64,000 nucleotides of DNA from SAR202 cluster bacterium (GCA_009392275.1 VFGV01000004.1:126290-190289); one strand, 5' to 3'; counted from the stretch's first letter, positions 18,241 through 27,657 are shown. Notes: a model not told the origin generated them from the letters alone. Translations and numbers: made by a program.

Positions 18241-19483
18241 TCAAATTACTGAAAAGCTTAAGTCAGGCATGTCCTTGGACCTAAGTTCGGGGCTCGCTAA
18301 GAAGCGTGTCGTCGGTATAGCGATTTTTGTAATTATTTTGACTCTATTTTTTGTTTTTAACAGATTTCCTAAACTAGATATTGTAGAGGGTGATTTAGAA
18401 TCGATAACTGGGCCGATTATCGAATGTTTTCAAGGTTTTTGCATAGAATCAGATCCAGATACATCCTTTGTGTCTAGATGGGTTGATTTTTCTGTCACCT
18501 ATTTAAGGCTAGTCACTATTGGCATGACTTTTGCATTTCTTGTTGCATCCCTTGTTCAATCATTTTTATTGCCACCAGGCTCAAGGCCTTGGTCAGGCGG
18601 AGGGCCATTAGGGAGAACTATCAAGGGCGCGTTACTAGGACCAGTGATGAACTTATGCTCCGCGTGCATCGTCCCTGTGTCGACCTCTATTAAAGAGAGA
18701 GGTGCTGGAATAGAAGGAACAATAGCTTTAGTGCAAGGATCTTCAACTATGAGTGTTCCTGCTCTATTAATGGCATCTCTAGTCTTTGCACCACTACTTG
18801 GTATTAGCAGAATAATTATTAGTATTCTAAGCACTCTTTTAATAGGACCTACCGTTTTTTTAATAGACCGTATAGGTAGATCAAGTACGAATAGAGTTGA
18901 TAAAGAACCAGAAACAAATTTTATAACTATTACTGATTCACAGTCATGGAAAGATGCATTAACAGAGGCTTTTAGAGATTGGGCCAAGGCGAGTTGCGTT
19001 TATTTAATTAAATTAGGGCCAATAATGGCTATTGCTGGATTCGGTAGCGGGCTTGTGATTCAGTGGATAAGTCCAGAAGTTATAGACACATACTTTGGAA
19101 ACCATGTGGCAGGTATTGCCATAGCTTCAACCCTAGGCATTCTAATTAATGTTCCATTGATGTTTGAAATACCCCTTGTCGCTTTATTATTATTGTTAGG
19201 AATGGAGGTGGCTCCAGCTGCCGCATTGCTTTTCACGGCTGCTGCCGGAGGTCCTGTTACTTTCTGGGGACTTTCACGCATTCTCGGCCGACGGGCTCTA
19301 GCCAGTTTTGTCTCTATTACTTGGATTTTTGGATTTATTGGAGGGTTAATCGTATTACTTATAGCGGTAAATGTACCTTCATTGGATTGGGGGTTCCGTC
19401 CAACTACTACTGCAGCTGAATATCGCGCCGCTGAACGCACATATGGACCCCTTTGGGATGCTATTGAAGAGAGTGTGGATTAA
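18233..19483 (+). CDS. permease of the ArsP_1/DUF318 (YraQ-like) type
   Basis: Integral membrane protein, 416 residues, about nine to ten membrane segments. The diagnostic segment is NLCSACIVPVSTSIKERGAG, a Cys-x2-Cys followed by a conserved Gly, and then QGSSTMSVPALLMASLVFAP; the second half repeats the theme with LGILINVPLMFEIPLVALLL. This resembles the predicted permease family PF03773 (ArsP/YraQ), whose studied members export organoarsenicals or are linked to metal and redox stress. The actual substrate is unknown. It is coupled to the 48-residue peptide upstream and ends just before a bidirectional terminator. Confidence 0.72.
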   Translation: MTSQITEKLKSGMSLDLSSGLAKKRVVGIAIFVIILTLFFVFNRFPKLDIVEGDLESITGPIIECFQGFCIESDPDTSFVSRWVDFSVTYLRLVTIGMTFAFLVASLVQSFLLPPGSRPWSGGGPLGRTIKGALLGPVMNLCSACIVPVSTSIKERGAGIEGTIALVQGSSTMSVPALLMASLVFAPLLGISRIIISILSTLLIGPTVFLIDRIGRSSTNRVDKEPETNFITITDSQSWKDALTEAFRDWAKASCVYLIKLGPIMAIAGFGSGLVIQWISPEVIDTYFGNHVAGIAIASTLGILINVPLMFEIPLVALLLLLGMEVAPAAALLFTAAAGGPVTFWGLSRILGRRALASFVSITWIFGFIGGLIVLLIAVNVPSLDWGFRPTTTAAEYRAAERTYGPLWDAIEESVD

Positions 19484-19503
19484 TAAATATTTTTAAAATA
19501 ATT

Positions 19504-19539
19504 AAAAGAGGCCATGTTATTTGTGACATAGCCTCTTTT
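19504..19539. terminator. bidirectional intrinsic terminator
   Basis: AAAAGAGGC (19504-19512) pairs perfectly with GCCTCTTTT (19531-19539), and an inner ATGT/ACAT extends the stem after one mismatch. A-rich and T-rich flanks serve both strands. It lies in the 82-bp spacer between the convergent permease and membrane-protein genes and would end both transcripts. Confidence 0.85.
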
Positions 19540-19565
19540 AAAAAATGATTAATTTAATAATTTGA

Positions 19566-20228
19566 TTAAGACTTGGATTGCTCTCTTCCTCTAATATAAA
19601 AACCTATTCCAGTCAATAGAGTAACAATAGCGACCCACATCCAAGCAATACCACTAAAAACGTTACTACCGCCACTACCTGGTAGGAAGTACTCAAGAAA
19701 CATTAGTACTCCTCCAACTGCAACGCCAGCTCTAACCACAGTAGCTATTTTGTCCTTTTCTCCATTAATTTCTGCATACAGCGCTACCGAGCCAACAAAA
19801 AATAGAGCTAGGCCCCAGAACATCGAAGTGGCTTTGCCCATAGCATCAGCAACACTAAAAATCGCCTCGGCACGGGCTAATTCCGTACTTGAATCCATTA
19901 CTACTGTAAACAATCCACTACTAACTACTAATACAGCGGCACACAAAAGAAACAGGATTCGTCCAAGTTCTGCTACTTGAGATAATATTCCCTCTGTTGC
20001 ATCAGCCATAAATCTGGCCAGAAAACTCCAGCCGATTAGTAGAGAGACAAATCCTAGCGTGCCGATGACGCCCGCTGTGGCTGCCCGTCCGGTGTTATCT
20101 AATATCTCTGCTAAATCTTCACTTAAAGTGGCATCGCTTCCAGCAGATGGAAACACAAACCACCACATAATAACCATAAGTATTACGCCTGCCGACATAA
20201 GAGCACTTGGTAAAAGCCTAGAATTCAT
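19566..20228 (-). CDS. six-span membrane protein of unknown function
   Basis: Hydrophobic protein of 220 residues that I do not recognise. About six membrane segments are visible: residues 8-27, 52-72, 92-112, 133-152, 165-182 and 190-210. A soluble loop rich in Asp and Glu (SDATLSEDLAEILDNTGRA) follows the first segment, and the C-terminal tail is basic (RGREQSKS). The ATG is preceded by GAGG at 8 bases. It lies alone between a terminator and a 158-bp spacer, so it is probably its own transcription unit. The fold could resemble DUF998- or DUF4386-like membrane proteins, but that is a guess. Confidence 0.7.
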   Translation of the reverse strand: MNSRLLPSALMSAGVILMVIMWWFVFPSAGSDATLSEDLAEILDNTGRAATAGVIGTLGFVSLLIGWSFLARFMADATEGILSQVAELGRILFLLCAAVLVVSSGLFTVVMDSSTELARAEAIFSVADAMGKATSMFWGLALFFVGSVALYAEINGEKDKIATVVRAGVAVGGVLMFLEYFLPGSGGSNVFSGIAWMWVAIVTLLTGIGFYIRGREQSKS

Positions 20229-20386
20229 TTATAAACCTCAACTTATTTTGATCTATTAATTAATAAGTGTCCGATAATTTGATGAACATTATTGAGCATT
20301 TTAGCCGTACAGTAAACGTGAATTCGTAACAATTTATAAATATATAAGATTAATTCCAGCTCCGCTTTACTGGAGATCATGTCTAA

Positions 20387-21394
20387 CTATGGTGCACGAT
20401 ATATCATCACACCATCAACCAAAGGGGGGGCTAACACTTTGCCTCCCACTGCCCACACGCCACCTTCAGAATCGATCCATACCGAATGAAACGCTTCAGA
20501 TAAATTGATTCCTGTATTTACTTTACGCCATTTATTATTATTACGCTCAAGGACAGTTCCACGAATTCCGACGGCATAACTAATTTCACCTTTTACACGA
20601 ATTCCGATGATATGGGGTGTCTCTTTAAGTGCAATTTCTTTCCATGCGCTTTCATGATATTCCAATATTTTCCCTTCTTCTCCCGAACCACCAACTGTGA
20701 TGGCAACATCATTATTTCCATGTACTGTAAACAACGTTCGGTTTGTAATGCCAGATTCATCAGATAAAGAGCCATTTTTATAGTTGAGTATTACTCCACC
20801 AGTACCGATAATCCATACATCATTATTATCCTTACCCCAAACTTTAAACATTGAATGGTTAGTCTTGATATTTTCAGGTAATTGAGATAATTCAACCCAT
20901 TTATCCCCTTTGTATCTCCATACAAATCCTCCGTCAATCACATTACCTCCAACAGCCCACAAATCAGTAGGACTTGTACCCCAAATTCCATAAACAGTGG
21001 CTCGTCCAGGGGTTTCCATAAGCTTCATTACATCACCTTCCTGACGCAAAATCATGCCATTTTCCCCGCCCATAAATACAGGGCCATCATCAAACCCGAA
21101 AACCCACCAAAGATCACCGGTTCTTCCTGTATTTATTCTTGACCATCTACCTTTTTCACGATGTAAAACCATAGGGCCAATTCCATCGCCGCTATCAGCG
21201 CCTACTACCCATATATCATCATTACTAGAGCCCCAAATTGAGATTAATGCTGCTGGTAGCCCCGCATCTATAATTTCCCATTTTCCGACTTCTTCTACCG
21301 TCGAGTTGGCTCCAGAGCATCCATTTAGAGTAATCGCGAGAAGACTTAAAAATATGGCTAAATATAATTTTTTGATAATTGCAGCATTTAACAT
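20387..21394 (-). CDS. lipoprotein with beta-propeller-type repeats
   Basis: Exported lipoprotein of 335 residues with lipobox LNGC (Cys26). The mature part carries repeats built around a WG-x-D-x-W-x-VG pattern: ISIWGSSNDDIWVVG, YGIWGTSPTDLWAVGG, FKVWGKDNNDVWIIG and HSVWIDSEGGVWAVGG, with weaker copies between. This pattern is typical of seven-bladed propeller proteins (YCF48/Kelch-like), seen in many secreted proteins of unknown role. It follows the O-methyltransferase gene by 3 bp on the same strand, so the two are co-transcribed. Its ligand or partner is unknown. Confidence 0.82.
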   Translation of the reverse strand: MLNAAIIKKLYLAIFLSLLAITLNGCSGANSTVEEVGKWEIIDAGLPAALISIWGSSNDDIWVVGADSGDGIGPMVLHREKGRWSRINTGRTGDLWWVFGFDDGPVFMGGENGMILRQEGDVMKLMETPGRATVYGIWGTSPTDLWAVGGNVIDGGFVWRYKGDKWVELSQLPENIKTNHSMFKVWGKDNNDVWIIGTGGVILNYKNGSLSDESGITNRTLFTVHGNNDVAITVGGSGEEGKILEYHESAWKEIALKETPHIIGIRVKGEISYAVGIRGTVLERNNNKWRKVNTGINLSEAFHSVWIDSEGGVWAVGGKVLAPPLVDGVMIYRAP

Positions 21395-21397
21395 AAT

Positions 21398-22039
21398 TTA
21401 GTTAACGTCATGAGTTACTAGCATTACTCCATCTCTAATTGGAAGCATAACATGCTTTATTCGAGAATCGTTTTTAATGCGTTCATTAAGTGACGCTATT
21501 GCTTTATCAGTGTCATCTTGTGGATTTAAAACCCGCCCACCCCACAATACATTATCTATAACAATCATCCCTCGATCAGATAACAGCTCCAGTGATCTTT
21601 CGTAATAAGAACTATAATTCTCTTTATCAGCGTCTATAAAAATAATATCGAATCCACTTTCCAGTGACGCCATGGTTTCCAAAGCAGGGCCTAATTTTTG
21701 ATCTATTTTGAACCCATGCTCAGATTTCAAGAAATACTCATTTGCGATTTCTGCGGTTTCGGAATCAATATCACAAGTAATTATTTGACCGTCTTTAGGC
21801 AATGCTGCGGCCATCATTTGTGCAGAAAACCCGGTGAATGTTCCGATTTCTAAAATTCTTTTTGCCCTTGTGCATATCACTAATAATTGAAGAAAAGTGC
21901 CTTCAATTGGCCCAGACAACATCATGGAGTCATCACGTGTAGTTTTGGTTAATTCCATTAAATCAGTCAAATAACCTGGTAACTTCGATGTATGTTGTAT
22001 TGAATAATCCTCAATCTCTTGAGGTACAAATGTTAGCAT
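21398..22039 (-). CDS. SAM-dependent O-methyltransferase (CCoAOMT family)
   Basis: Class I methyltransferase of the caffeoyl-CoA/catechol O-methyltransferase family (PF01596), 213 residues. The SAM-binding motif I is RILEIGTFTGFSAQMMAAALP (Glu and Gly-x-Gly), motif II is IITCDID, and the metal-binding acidic motif is FIDADKENYSSYYERSLELL followed by IVIDNVLWGG. Family members methylate catechol-like hydroxyls with a divalent metal; the substrate here is unknown. GAGGA precedes the ATG. It is upstream of the propeller lipoprotein in a two-gene unit and divergent from the giant membrane protein. Confidence 0.9.
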   Translation of the reverse strand: MLTFVPQEIEDYSIQHTSKLPGYLTDLMELTKTTRDDSMMLSGPIEGTFLQLLVICTRAKRILEIGTFTGFSAQMMAAALPKDGQIITCDIDSETAEIANEYFLKSEHGFKIDQKLGPALETMASLESGFDIIFIDADKENYSSYYERSLELLSDRGMIVIDNVLWGGRVLNPQDDTDKAIASLNERIKNDSRIKHVMLPIRDGVMLVTHDVN

Positions 22040-22177
22040 GTAAATCCTCTATTACTAATTAATAAAACTTACTGTATCAAAGTGTATACATATAATAATC
22101 TTAAGTCGTTCTATCTGAAGTATTTAATTTTGGATTTAATATTAAAAAACAACAAATGATTCGAATGAAATAAACAA

Positions 22178-25100
22178 ATGCCAAAATTATCGGAAAACCA
22201 AGACTACATATTAAGGTTATTACGCAAGTACTTTTATGCTATCGCACTTGTAGCAATAGTAGCTTTAGCTTTGTGTGTCAGGGTGTATGGAATTACTTGG
22301 GACGATGGGATTGCATTTACGCCTCATCCCGATGAACGCGCAATACTATTTAAGGTTGCCGAAATATCTCCCGTCACAGCCAGTGAATTTTCCTCTTTAT
22401 TCAACGCAGATGAAAGCTCATGGAATCCACGTTGGTTTGCTTATGGATCTTTACCAATATATTTAATAAAAGCAATCCAATCAATATCAGGGGTAATATC
22501 AGATCCTGGAATACAGGATTTAAGAATAACCGGTCGGTTAATCTCCACAATCGCTGACATAATCACCTTATTTACCATCTATATTCTTGGCGCTCGATTA
22601 TATAACCAAAAGATCGCTCTTGTTGCCTGTGGATTTATCGCACTAGCCGTTTTACATATTCAATTAAGTCATTTTTTTGCTGTAGACACATTACAGGCTA
22701 TGTTTGCTGTAATAACTATATTCTTTTTATATAGAGTGGCTAGATATGGCGGGACAGCGAACTCAATTCTCGCTGGGTTGTTTATGGGATTAGGTTTAGC
22801 CACAAAGGCCAGCCAGCTGCCGATTGTACTGTCTTTTGGAGTAGCTCATTTGATGTGGTTATTGAATTTAAATGGCGAAAATGAATCACAGCCCTATATT
22901 TTCCAAGACAGAATGAAAGACTTTTTTATAAATATATTCGCGGGACTGTTTACTGCGGTCGTAGCGTTCTTTTTAACTCAACCGTATGCATTTTTAGATT
23001 GGAAACAATATTATTCAGATTTTACAGAGCAATCGGAAATGGTAAGAAGAATTCGAGATTACCCGTACACCAGACAGTATATTAATACCCAGCCCTACTT
23101 TTATTTTATTCAACAAAATATCTTATGGGGACTTGGTATCCCATTAGGAATAATATCCTGGTCGGGGCTATTATTTGTCGCAGTTCGAGGATTAGAGATT
23201 CGCAGGGCTATTTTGTATGTCTTAATGGGTATTGTACTGCCAGCTGTAATTTTAATCTGGTCCAACGATATTAAATCAGTTATAACCTCTTCAGGACTCG
23301 TAACCTTATCTTTGTTAATAAGTCTACCGTTCCGTCCTGTCAAAAATAGATTAGACGTAGTCTTATTATCTTGGGTCTTGCCTTATTTAATTATTACTGG
23401 ATCGCTAGAAGTGAAATTTATGCGTTATATGATCCCCGTGACTCCGTTTTTAATTTTATTTGGAACACAATTGTTATCGAGTTTATGGCACAAAGCTTTA
23501 AGTTATTTTAGGACAATTAAATCTGAGATCGATATCTATCGATACTTAAAAGTCTTTTTAATTTTGTCTGGAGTCATCTTAACTTTATTCAGTGTCTTTT
23601 ATTCAATCTCATATCTTGCAATCTACTCAAACCCACACCCAGCTGTTAGGGCTTCTGATTGGATTAATGAAAATCTACCAAAAGGCAGTTTGATACTTAA
23701 AGAACATTGGGAAGAAGGGCTGCCCAATTTATATGGGTATCAAATTGAAGAACTACCCATGTACGACCCGGATGTCAATTCAAAAATAAATAATATTTCA
23801 AACAACTTGGCTAAAGCAGATGCGCTGATTTTATATTCTGATCGATTATATGGAACCATACCAAGAATGCCGGACAGGTATCCAAAAAGCTCAAGCTATT
23901 ACCAACTTTTATTTTCAGGCCAATTAGGCTATCAGCTGGCGAAAGACGAAACTGCATACCCAAATTTACTAGGAATCACCCTGATTCACGACAGCTTTTC
24001 TAGGCCGGGGCTTCCTAACCCACAAAGTTTTACTGGATTTAATAATCAAGGTGTCTCAGTGAACTTAGGTCACTCCGATGAGAGTTTTTCAGTATATGAT
24101 CACCCTACGATATTGATATTCATTAATTCTAAACGATATGACTCTAATACTATCCGGCAACTGATTGAAGCTAACTCATCTAAAAAAAGTGACGAAGACC
24201 AGACCTTCCCTTCATATAGCCATAATGATTTCAATACACAATTAGAGGGGGGATCTTATTCGGAAATATTCCCTAACAATGTTTGGACTAGTAAATATCC
24301 TGTTATTACCTGGATTATCCTCATTGAAGGTCTAATGTTACTGGCTTTCCCATTAACTTTTTTTGTAATGAGATCACTGCCAGACAAAGGTTTCATGTTT
24401 TCTAAGGTGATCGGCGTTTTGGTAGTTTCAATATTTGTTTGGCTGATTGCAAGCAGTAAAGTATTGCATTTCAATCACCTTACTATCTCGCTAGGATTCA
24501 TTATTCTTGGATTAAGCTCTCTACTTGTTTTTATCCAGAACAAAGATGAGATATGTCATTTTATAAAAACCAAGTGGAGATTTTTGTTACTAGCAGAATG
24601 TCTGTTTCTCTTGGCATTTTTCGTCTTTCTATCGATAAGAATGGCAAATCCAGACTTATGGCACCCATTTAGAGGTGGAGAAAAACCTATGGATTTAGCC
24701 TACTTAAATGCCATGGTTAAATCAACTGTTATGCCCCCATACGACCCGTGGTTTGCAGGCGGGTTTTTGAACTATTATTACTTTGGGCAATTCATAGTGG
24801 CTATGTTAATTAAGGCAACGGCTATTGAAGTCAGAACTGCCTACAATTTAGCAATTCCATTATTTTTTGCTTTAACTTTTACTGGCGCTTTCAGTATTGG
24901 TTACAACCTGGCGGAATATACAATCTCAAGCCGAAATAAATTTAAAGTAGGCATTTCAAGCCAGTCAAATTTCTTTAACTCATATTTCTGCGGCTTTATA
25001 GCCGCTGTTTCAGTTGCTGTTATTGGAAATATGGATGGCATAATACAATTAATCTCTTCCCTTTTTAATGCTATCAAAGGACTACCATATAAAACCTTTG

Positions 25101-26725
25101 ATTTCTGGCAATCAAGTCGTATGATGCCACCGGATCCGCCAGGATTCGAAATAACGGAATTTCCATTTTTTACATTTCTTTTTGCAGATCTTCACGCACA
25201 TCTTATTGCTTTACCGTTCACGCTCTTAATTTTAGGTTTATCACTAGCGCTATTACTAAACAAACATCAATCTGGCCAATTTAAAATTAATGTTCTCAAT
25301 GGCGAATCCATACCCAATTTAGCCATTCTGTGTGCCTTGGGCGTAACAATAGGCGCTCTACGAGCGATTAATACCTGGGATTATCCAACATATATGATAA
25401 TTGGATCTGCCGCAGTATTTACTGCAAATTATTTTAGATATTCAGCATTCAGTGCTTCAATGGCTTTAAGGTCAATAGTTCATTGCATAGCATTATTTTT
25501 AATTGGATATATAGTATTCATTCCTTTCCATTCTAATTTTCAAACATTCTTCTCATCTGTCGAGACAACAACCAATACTACAGTTTTGTGGCAATTCTTA
25601 GCTATTAATGGTCTTTTTATATTTATAGTGAGTTCATTTTATTTGACTGAGCTTCGCAATATTCTTGCCTTCAACAAAAAGGGCATATGGCATTACCAAA
25701 GCTACCTCAGTTACTTTTCAAATTCGAAAATAAATTGGAGATTGATGAAATATATTTGGGTAGCATTATTATTATTGCTTATTGGCTCAGTATGCTATGG
25801 GTTAGTAGCTAAGGTCGGAAGTACAGTTCCATTTTTAATTGGTATGACATTAATCGTCTTTATCGTAGGAATAAATAAAATCATAAAATTTGAGAATGCG
25901 AATCGCGTGCACCTATTCGTATCCATAATTGTGATTGTTGCCTTACTAATCGCAATCGGGTTAGATTTTTATAGAGTAGCGGGCGATATTGATAGGATGA
26001 ATTCCGTTTTTAAAATGTACCTCCAAATATGGGTTCTTTTTGCACTCGCATCTTCTTACGGATTATGGCATTTATTGAATAATTGTAAAGATATATTTCC
26101 ATCATATTCTTTTACCTCAAAACTTAGATTTAATCCTTTGTTGATTGTCTGGTTTTTAATATTAACTTCACTATTTGCATCTTCATTTATATATCCAATA
26201 CTGGGTACAAAAGACAGGATAAGTGATCGGTTCGATTCATCCAACAAAACTTTAAGTTTAGATGGAATGGCATACATGCAGTATGCAGAGTTTACGGACG
26301 AAATAGGCTCGTTCAGTTTAAACCATGATTATGAAGCAATTATGTGGCTTAATAAAAATATTACCGGATCGCCAATAATAATGGAGGGCCACACCCCGAC
26401 ATACCGTTGGGGCAATCGAATATCCATATATACCGGCTTACCAACAGTTATAGGCTGGAAATGGCATCAAGAGCAACAACGTTGGGGGTATCGAGAAGAA
26501 GTGAGTGAACGCATTCGTGATGTAAATGCATTCTATTCAACTACCGAAATACACACGGCAATAAGCATACTTCAAAAGTATCAAGTTAATTATGTATATG
26601 TAGGTCAGTTAGAAAATTCTTATTACCCAGAAAAAGGGTTATCAAAATTTCAGTCTAACTTAGATGGTTTACTCCAACCAATTTACTTTGGTCCTAACGT
26701 CACTATATATCGCGTTAAGGGTTAA
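22178..26725 (+). CDS. giant polytopic membrane protein: GT39-like half fused to DUF2298 (YYY) half
   Basis: Membrane protein of 1515 residues with more than 20 hydrophobic segments. The first 550 residues look like a GT-C glycosyltransferase of the PMT/GT39 type: an early acidic loop ITWDDGIAFTPHPDERA and later an amphipathic extracellular stretch (WINENLPKGSLILKEHWEE). After a soluble stretch and a second start of helices, residues 866-868 are Tyr-Tyr-Tyr in FLNYYYFGQFIVAML, the hallmark of DUF2298, known as the Chlor_Arch_YYY family. FLFADLHAHLIALPF follows. A C-terminal soluble tail (about 1410-1515) resembles the end of GT-C proteins. It may transfer a lipid-linked sugar outside the membrane; that is inference. 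Confidence 0.85.
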   Translation: MPKLSENQDYILRLLRKYFYAIALVAIVALALCVRVYGITWDDGIAFTPHPDERAILFKVAEISPVTASEFSSLFNADESSWNPRWFAYGSLPIYLIKAIQSISGVISDPGIQDLRITGRLISTIADIITLFTIYILGARLYNQKIALVACGFIALAVLHIQLSHFFAVDTLQAMFAVITIFFLYRVARYGGTANSILAGLFMGLGLATKASQLPIVLSFGVAHLMWLLNLNGENESQPYIFQDRMKDFFINIFAGLFTAVVAFFLTQPYAFLDWKQYYSDFTEQSEMVRRIRDYPYTRQYINTQPYFYFIQQNILWGLGIPLGIISWSGLLFVAVRGLEIRRAILYVLMGIVLPAVILIWSNDIKSVITSSGLVTLSLLISLPFRPVKNRLDVVLLSWVLPYLIITGSLEVKFMRYMIPVTPFLILFGTQLLSSLWHKALSYFRTIKSEIDIYRYLKVFLILSGVILTLFSVFYSISYLAIYSNPHPAVRASDWINENLPKGSLILKEHWEEGLPNLYGYQIEELPMYDPDVNSKINNISNNLAKADALILYSDRLYGTIPRMPDRYPKSSSYYQLLFSGQLGYQLAKDETAYPNLLGITLIHDSFSRPGLPNPQSFTGFNNQGVSVNLGHSDESFSVYDHPTILIFINSKRYDSNTIRQLIEANSSKKSDEDQTFPSYSHNDFNTQLEGGSYSEIFPNNVWTSKYPVITWIILIEGLMLLAFPLTFFVMRSLPDKGFMFSKVIGVLVVSIFVWLIASSKVLHFNHLTISLGFIILGLSSLLVFIQNKDEICHFIKTKWRFLLLAECLFLLAFFVFLSIRMANPDLWHPFRGGEKPMDLAYLNAMVKSTVMPPYDPWFAGGFLNYYYFGQFIVAMLIKATAIEVRTAYNLAIPLFFALTFTGAFSIGYNLAEYTISSRNKFKVGISSQSNFFNSYFCGFIAAVSVAVIGNMDGIIQLISSLFNAIKGLPYKTFDFWQSSRMMPPDPPGFEITEFPFFTFLFADLHAHLIALPFTLLILGLSLALLLNKHQSGQFKINVLNGESIPNLAILCALGVTIGALRAINTWDYPTYMIIGSAAVFTANYFRYSAFSASMALRSIVHCIALFLIGYIVFIPFHSNFQTFFSSVETTTNTTVLWQFLAINGLFIFIVSSFYLTELRNILAFNKKGIWHYQSYLSYFSNSKINWRLMKYIWVALLLLLIGSVCYGLVAKVGSTVPFLIGMTLIVFIVGINKIIKFENANRVHLFVSIIVIVALLIAIGLDFYRVAGDIDRMNSVFKMYLQIWVLFALASSYGLWHLLNNCKDIFPSYSFTSKLRFNPLLIVWFLILTSLFASSFIYPILGTKDRISDRFDSSNKTLSLDGMAYMQYAEFTDEIGSFSLNHDYEAIMWLNKNITGSPIIMEGHTPTYRWGNRISIYTGLPTVIGWKWHQEQQRWGYREEVSERIRDVNAFYSTTEIHTAISILQKYQVNYVYVGQLENSYYPEKGLSKFQSNLDGLLQPIYFGPNVTIYRVKG

Positions 26726-27225
26726 CTCCAATTTGGCAATTTACCCTCATGTGCCAATTCATTAAACATTGACTCATAAAACAGCAAAGGCTTACCATCT
26801 GCAATTGTTATATCAACGACTTTACCAATGTATATGGTGTGATCGCCCTGGATAATTTCTTCATTGACGTTACAATCAATAAACGCGAGACAATCTGATA
26901 TTTTAGCCGACCCGTTTTCACCAAAAACAAGATCGCAGGGAGGGCTACCGATGCGTTTTTCCGGTCTACGTGCGTAATATTCCGCGACGCCAGCTTGACT
27001 GTTATTTAATATATTTATAGAAAATCTTCCTGTTTCCTTAATTCTTTTATATGTATTTCTGCTATGGTCAACACATACCAAGACAAGCATTGGGTCAAGG
27101 GACACAGAAGTGATTCCATTAGCAGCCATGCCATGAACCACACCTTCTGGATCCCTTGAGAGTATCACAGATACACCTGTGGCAAATTTAGACCAGGCTT
27201 TCCTGTATTGATCGATATCGGCCAA
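26722..27225 (-). CDS. flavin reductase-like FMN-binding protein
   Basis: Flavin reductase-like domain (PF01613), 167 residues covering the whole domain. The typical opening FATGVSVILSRDPEGVVHGMAANGITSVSLDPML is seen, then VCVDHSRNTYKRIKETGRFSINIL. Such proteins supply reduced FMN or FAD to monooxygenases; the LLM enzyme at 17106 is a possible but distant client. The start is TTG with AGGTG about 7 bases upstream on the coding strand. The 3' end overlaps the end of the giant membrane protein gene by 4 bp on the opposite strand. Confidence 0.9.
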   Translation of the reverse strand: MADIDQYRKAWSKFATGVSVILSRDPEGVVHGMAANGITSVSLDPMLVLVCVDHSRNTYKRIKETGRFSINILNNSQAGVAEYYARRPEKRIGSPPCDLVFGENGSAKISDCLAFIDCNVNEEIIQGDHTIYIGKVVDITIADGKPLLFYESMFNELAHEGKLPNWS

Positions 27226-27275
27226 TTTATTTCACCTACACTTCTTAAATATCAATTGGATTATAGCGCATAAGT

Positions 27276-27305
27276 TTGACATGTCTTATTATTCAACCCT
27301 AGAAT
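27276..27305 (+). promoter_or_regulatory. strong sigma-70 promoter candidate for the Lrp-type effector domain gene
   Basis: A perfect TTGACA (27276-27281) and TAGAAT (27300-27305) are separated by 18 bases, ending 26 bases before the ATG at 27332. Both boxes sit in the 106-bp divergent spacer. This is the closest match to a full consensus promoter that I found in the window. Confidence 0.6.
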
Positions 27306-27331
27306 CAGCGTAAGTTAAGTCAGGTATCGCC

Positions 27332-27583
27332 ATGTCAACGAAAGCATATATTTTAATAGAAACTGCTGTGGGTACAAGTAAATCTGTATCTGACCAATTA
27401 AGAGAAATTAATAGCGTTGTAAGGGTGGATGCGGTCACAGGGCCTTATGACATTATTGCGGTAATAAACGCAGCTGATTTAACAACAGTTGGTGACTTGG
27501 TCACTTCTCAAATACATGTGATTGACGGGATTGTCAGAACAATTACATGTCTGTCCATGGGTTCAGCCAATAAACTTACCTAG
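27332..27583 (+). CDS. stand-alone Lrp/AsnC ligand-binding (RAM) domain protein
   Basis: Protein of 83 residues consisting only of the AsnC_trans_reg / RAM effector domain: AYILIETAVGTSKSVSDQL, VVRVDAVTGPYDIIAVI, and DGIVRTITCLS at the end follow the beta-alpha-beta-beta-alpha-beta layout. There is no DNA-binding helix-turn-helix. Known stand-alone members form oligomers that bind amino acids, or pair with full-length Lrp proteins; none is present nearby. It has its own strong promoter and probably its own terminator. A role as small-molecule sensor or partner of an Lrp regulator encoded elsewhere is inferred. Confidence 0.88.
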   Translation: MSTKAYILIETAVGTSKSVSDQLREINSVVRVDAVTGPYDIIAVINAADLTTVGDLVTSQIHVIDGIVRTITCLSMGSANKLT

Positions 27584-27604
27584 ATTATGTAGTGAAAATA
27601 GTTA

Positions 27605-27637
27605 ACGATTATTCAAATCGTACAATCGCTTTTTTTT
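27605..27637 (+). terminator. probable intrinsic terminator after the RAM-domain gene
   Basis: ACGATT (27605-27610) pairs with AATCGT (27616-27621) across a 5-base loop, and an alternative pairing CGATT with AATCG at 27624-27628 places the hairpin directly before a run of eight T (27630-27637). It lies 22 bp after the stop of the small RAM-domain gene. Confidence 0.55.
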
Positions 27638-27648
27638 AACTTTGAATG

Positions 27649-27657
27649 TGTGATAAT
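27649..27657 (+). promoter_or_regulatory. extended -10 promoter candidate for the DapA-like gene
   Basis: TGT followed by GATAAT (TG at 27649-27650, hexamer 27652-27657) forms an extended -10 element. No good -35 is present (a T-run occupies that place). Transcription would start near 27664, about 27 bases before the likely TTG start. Confidence 0.42.
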
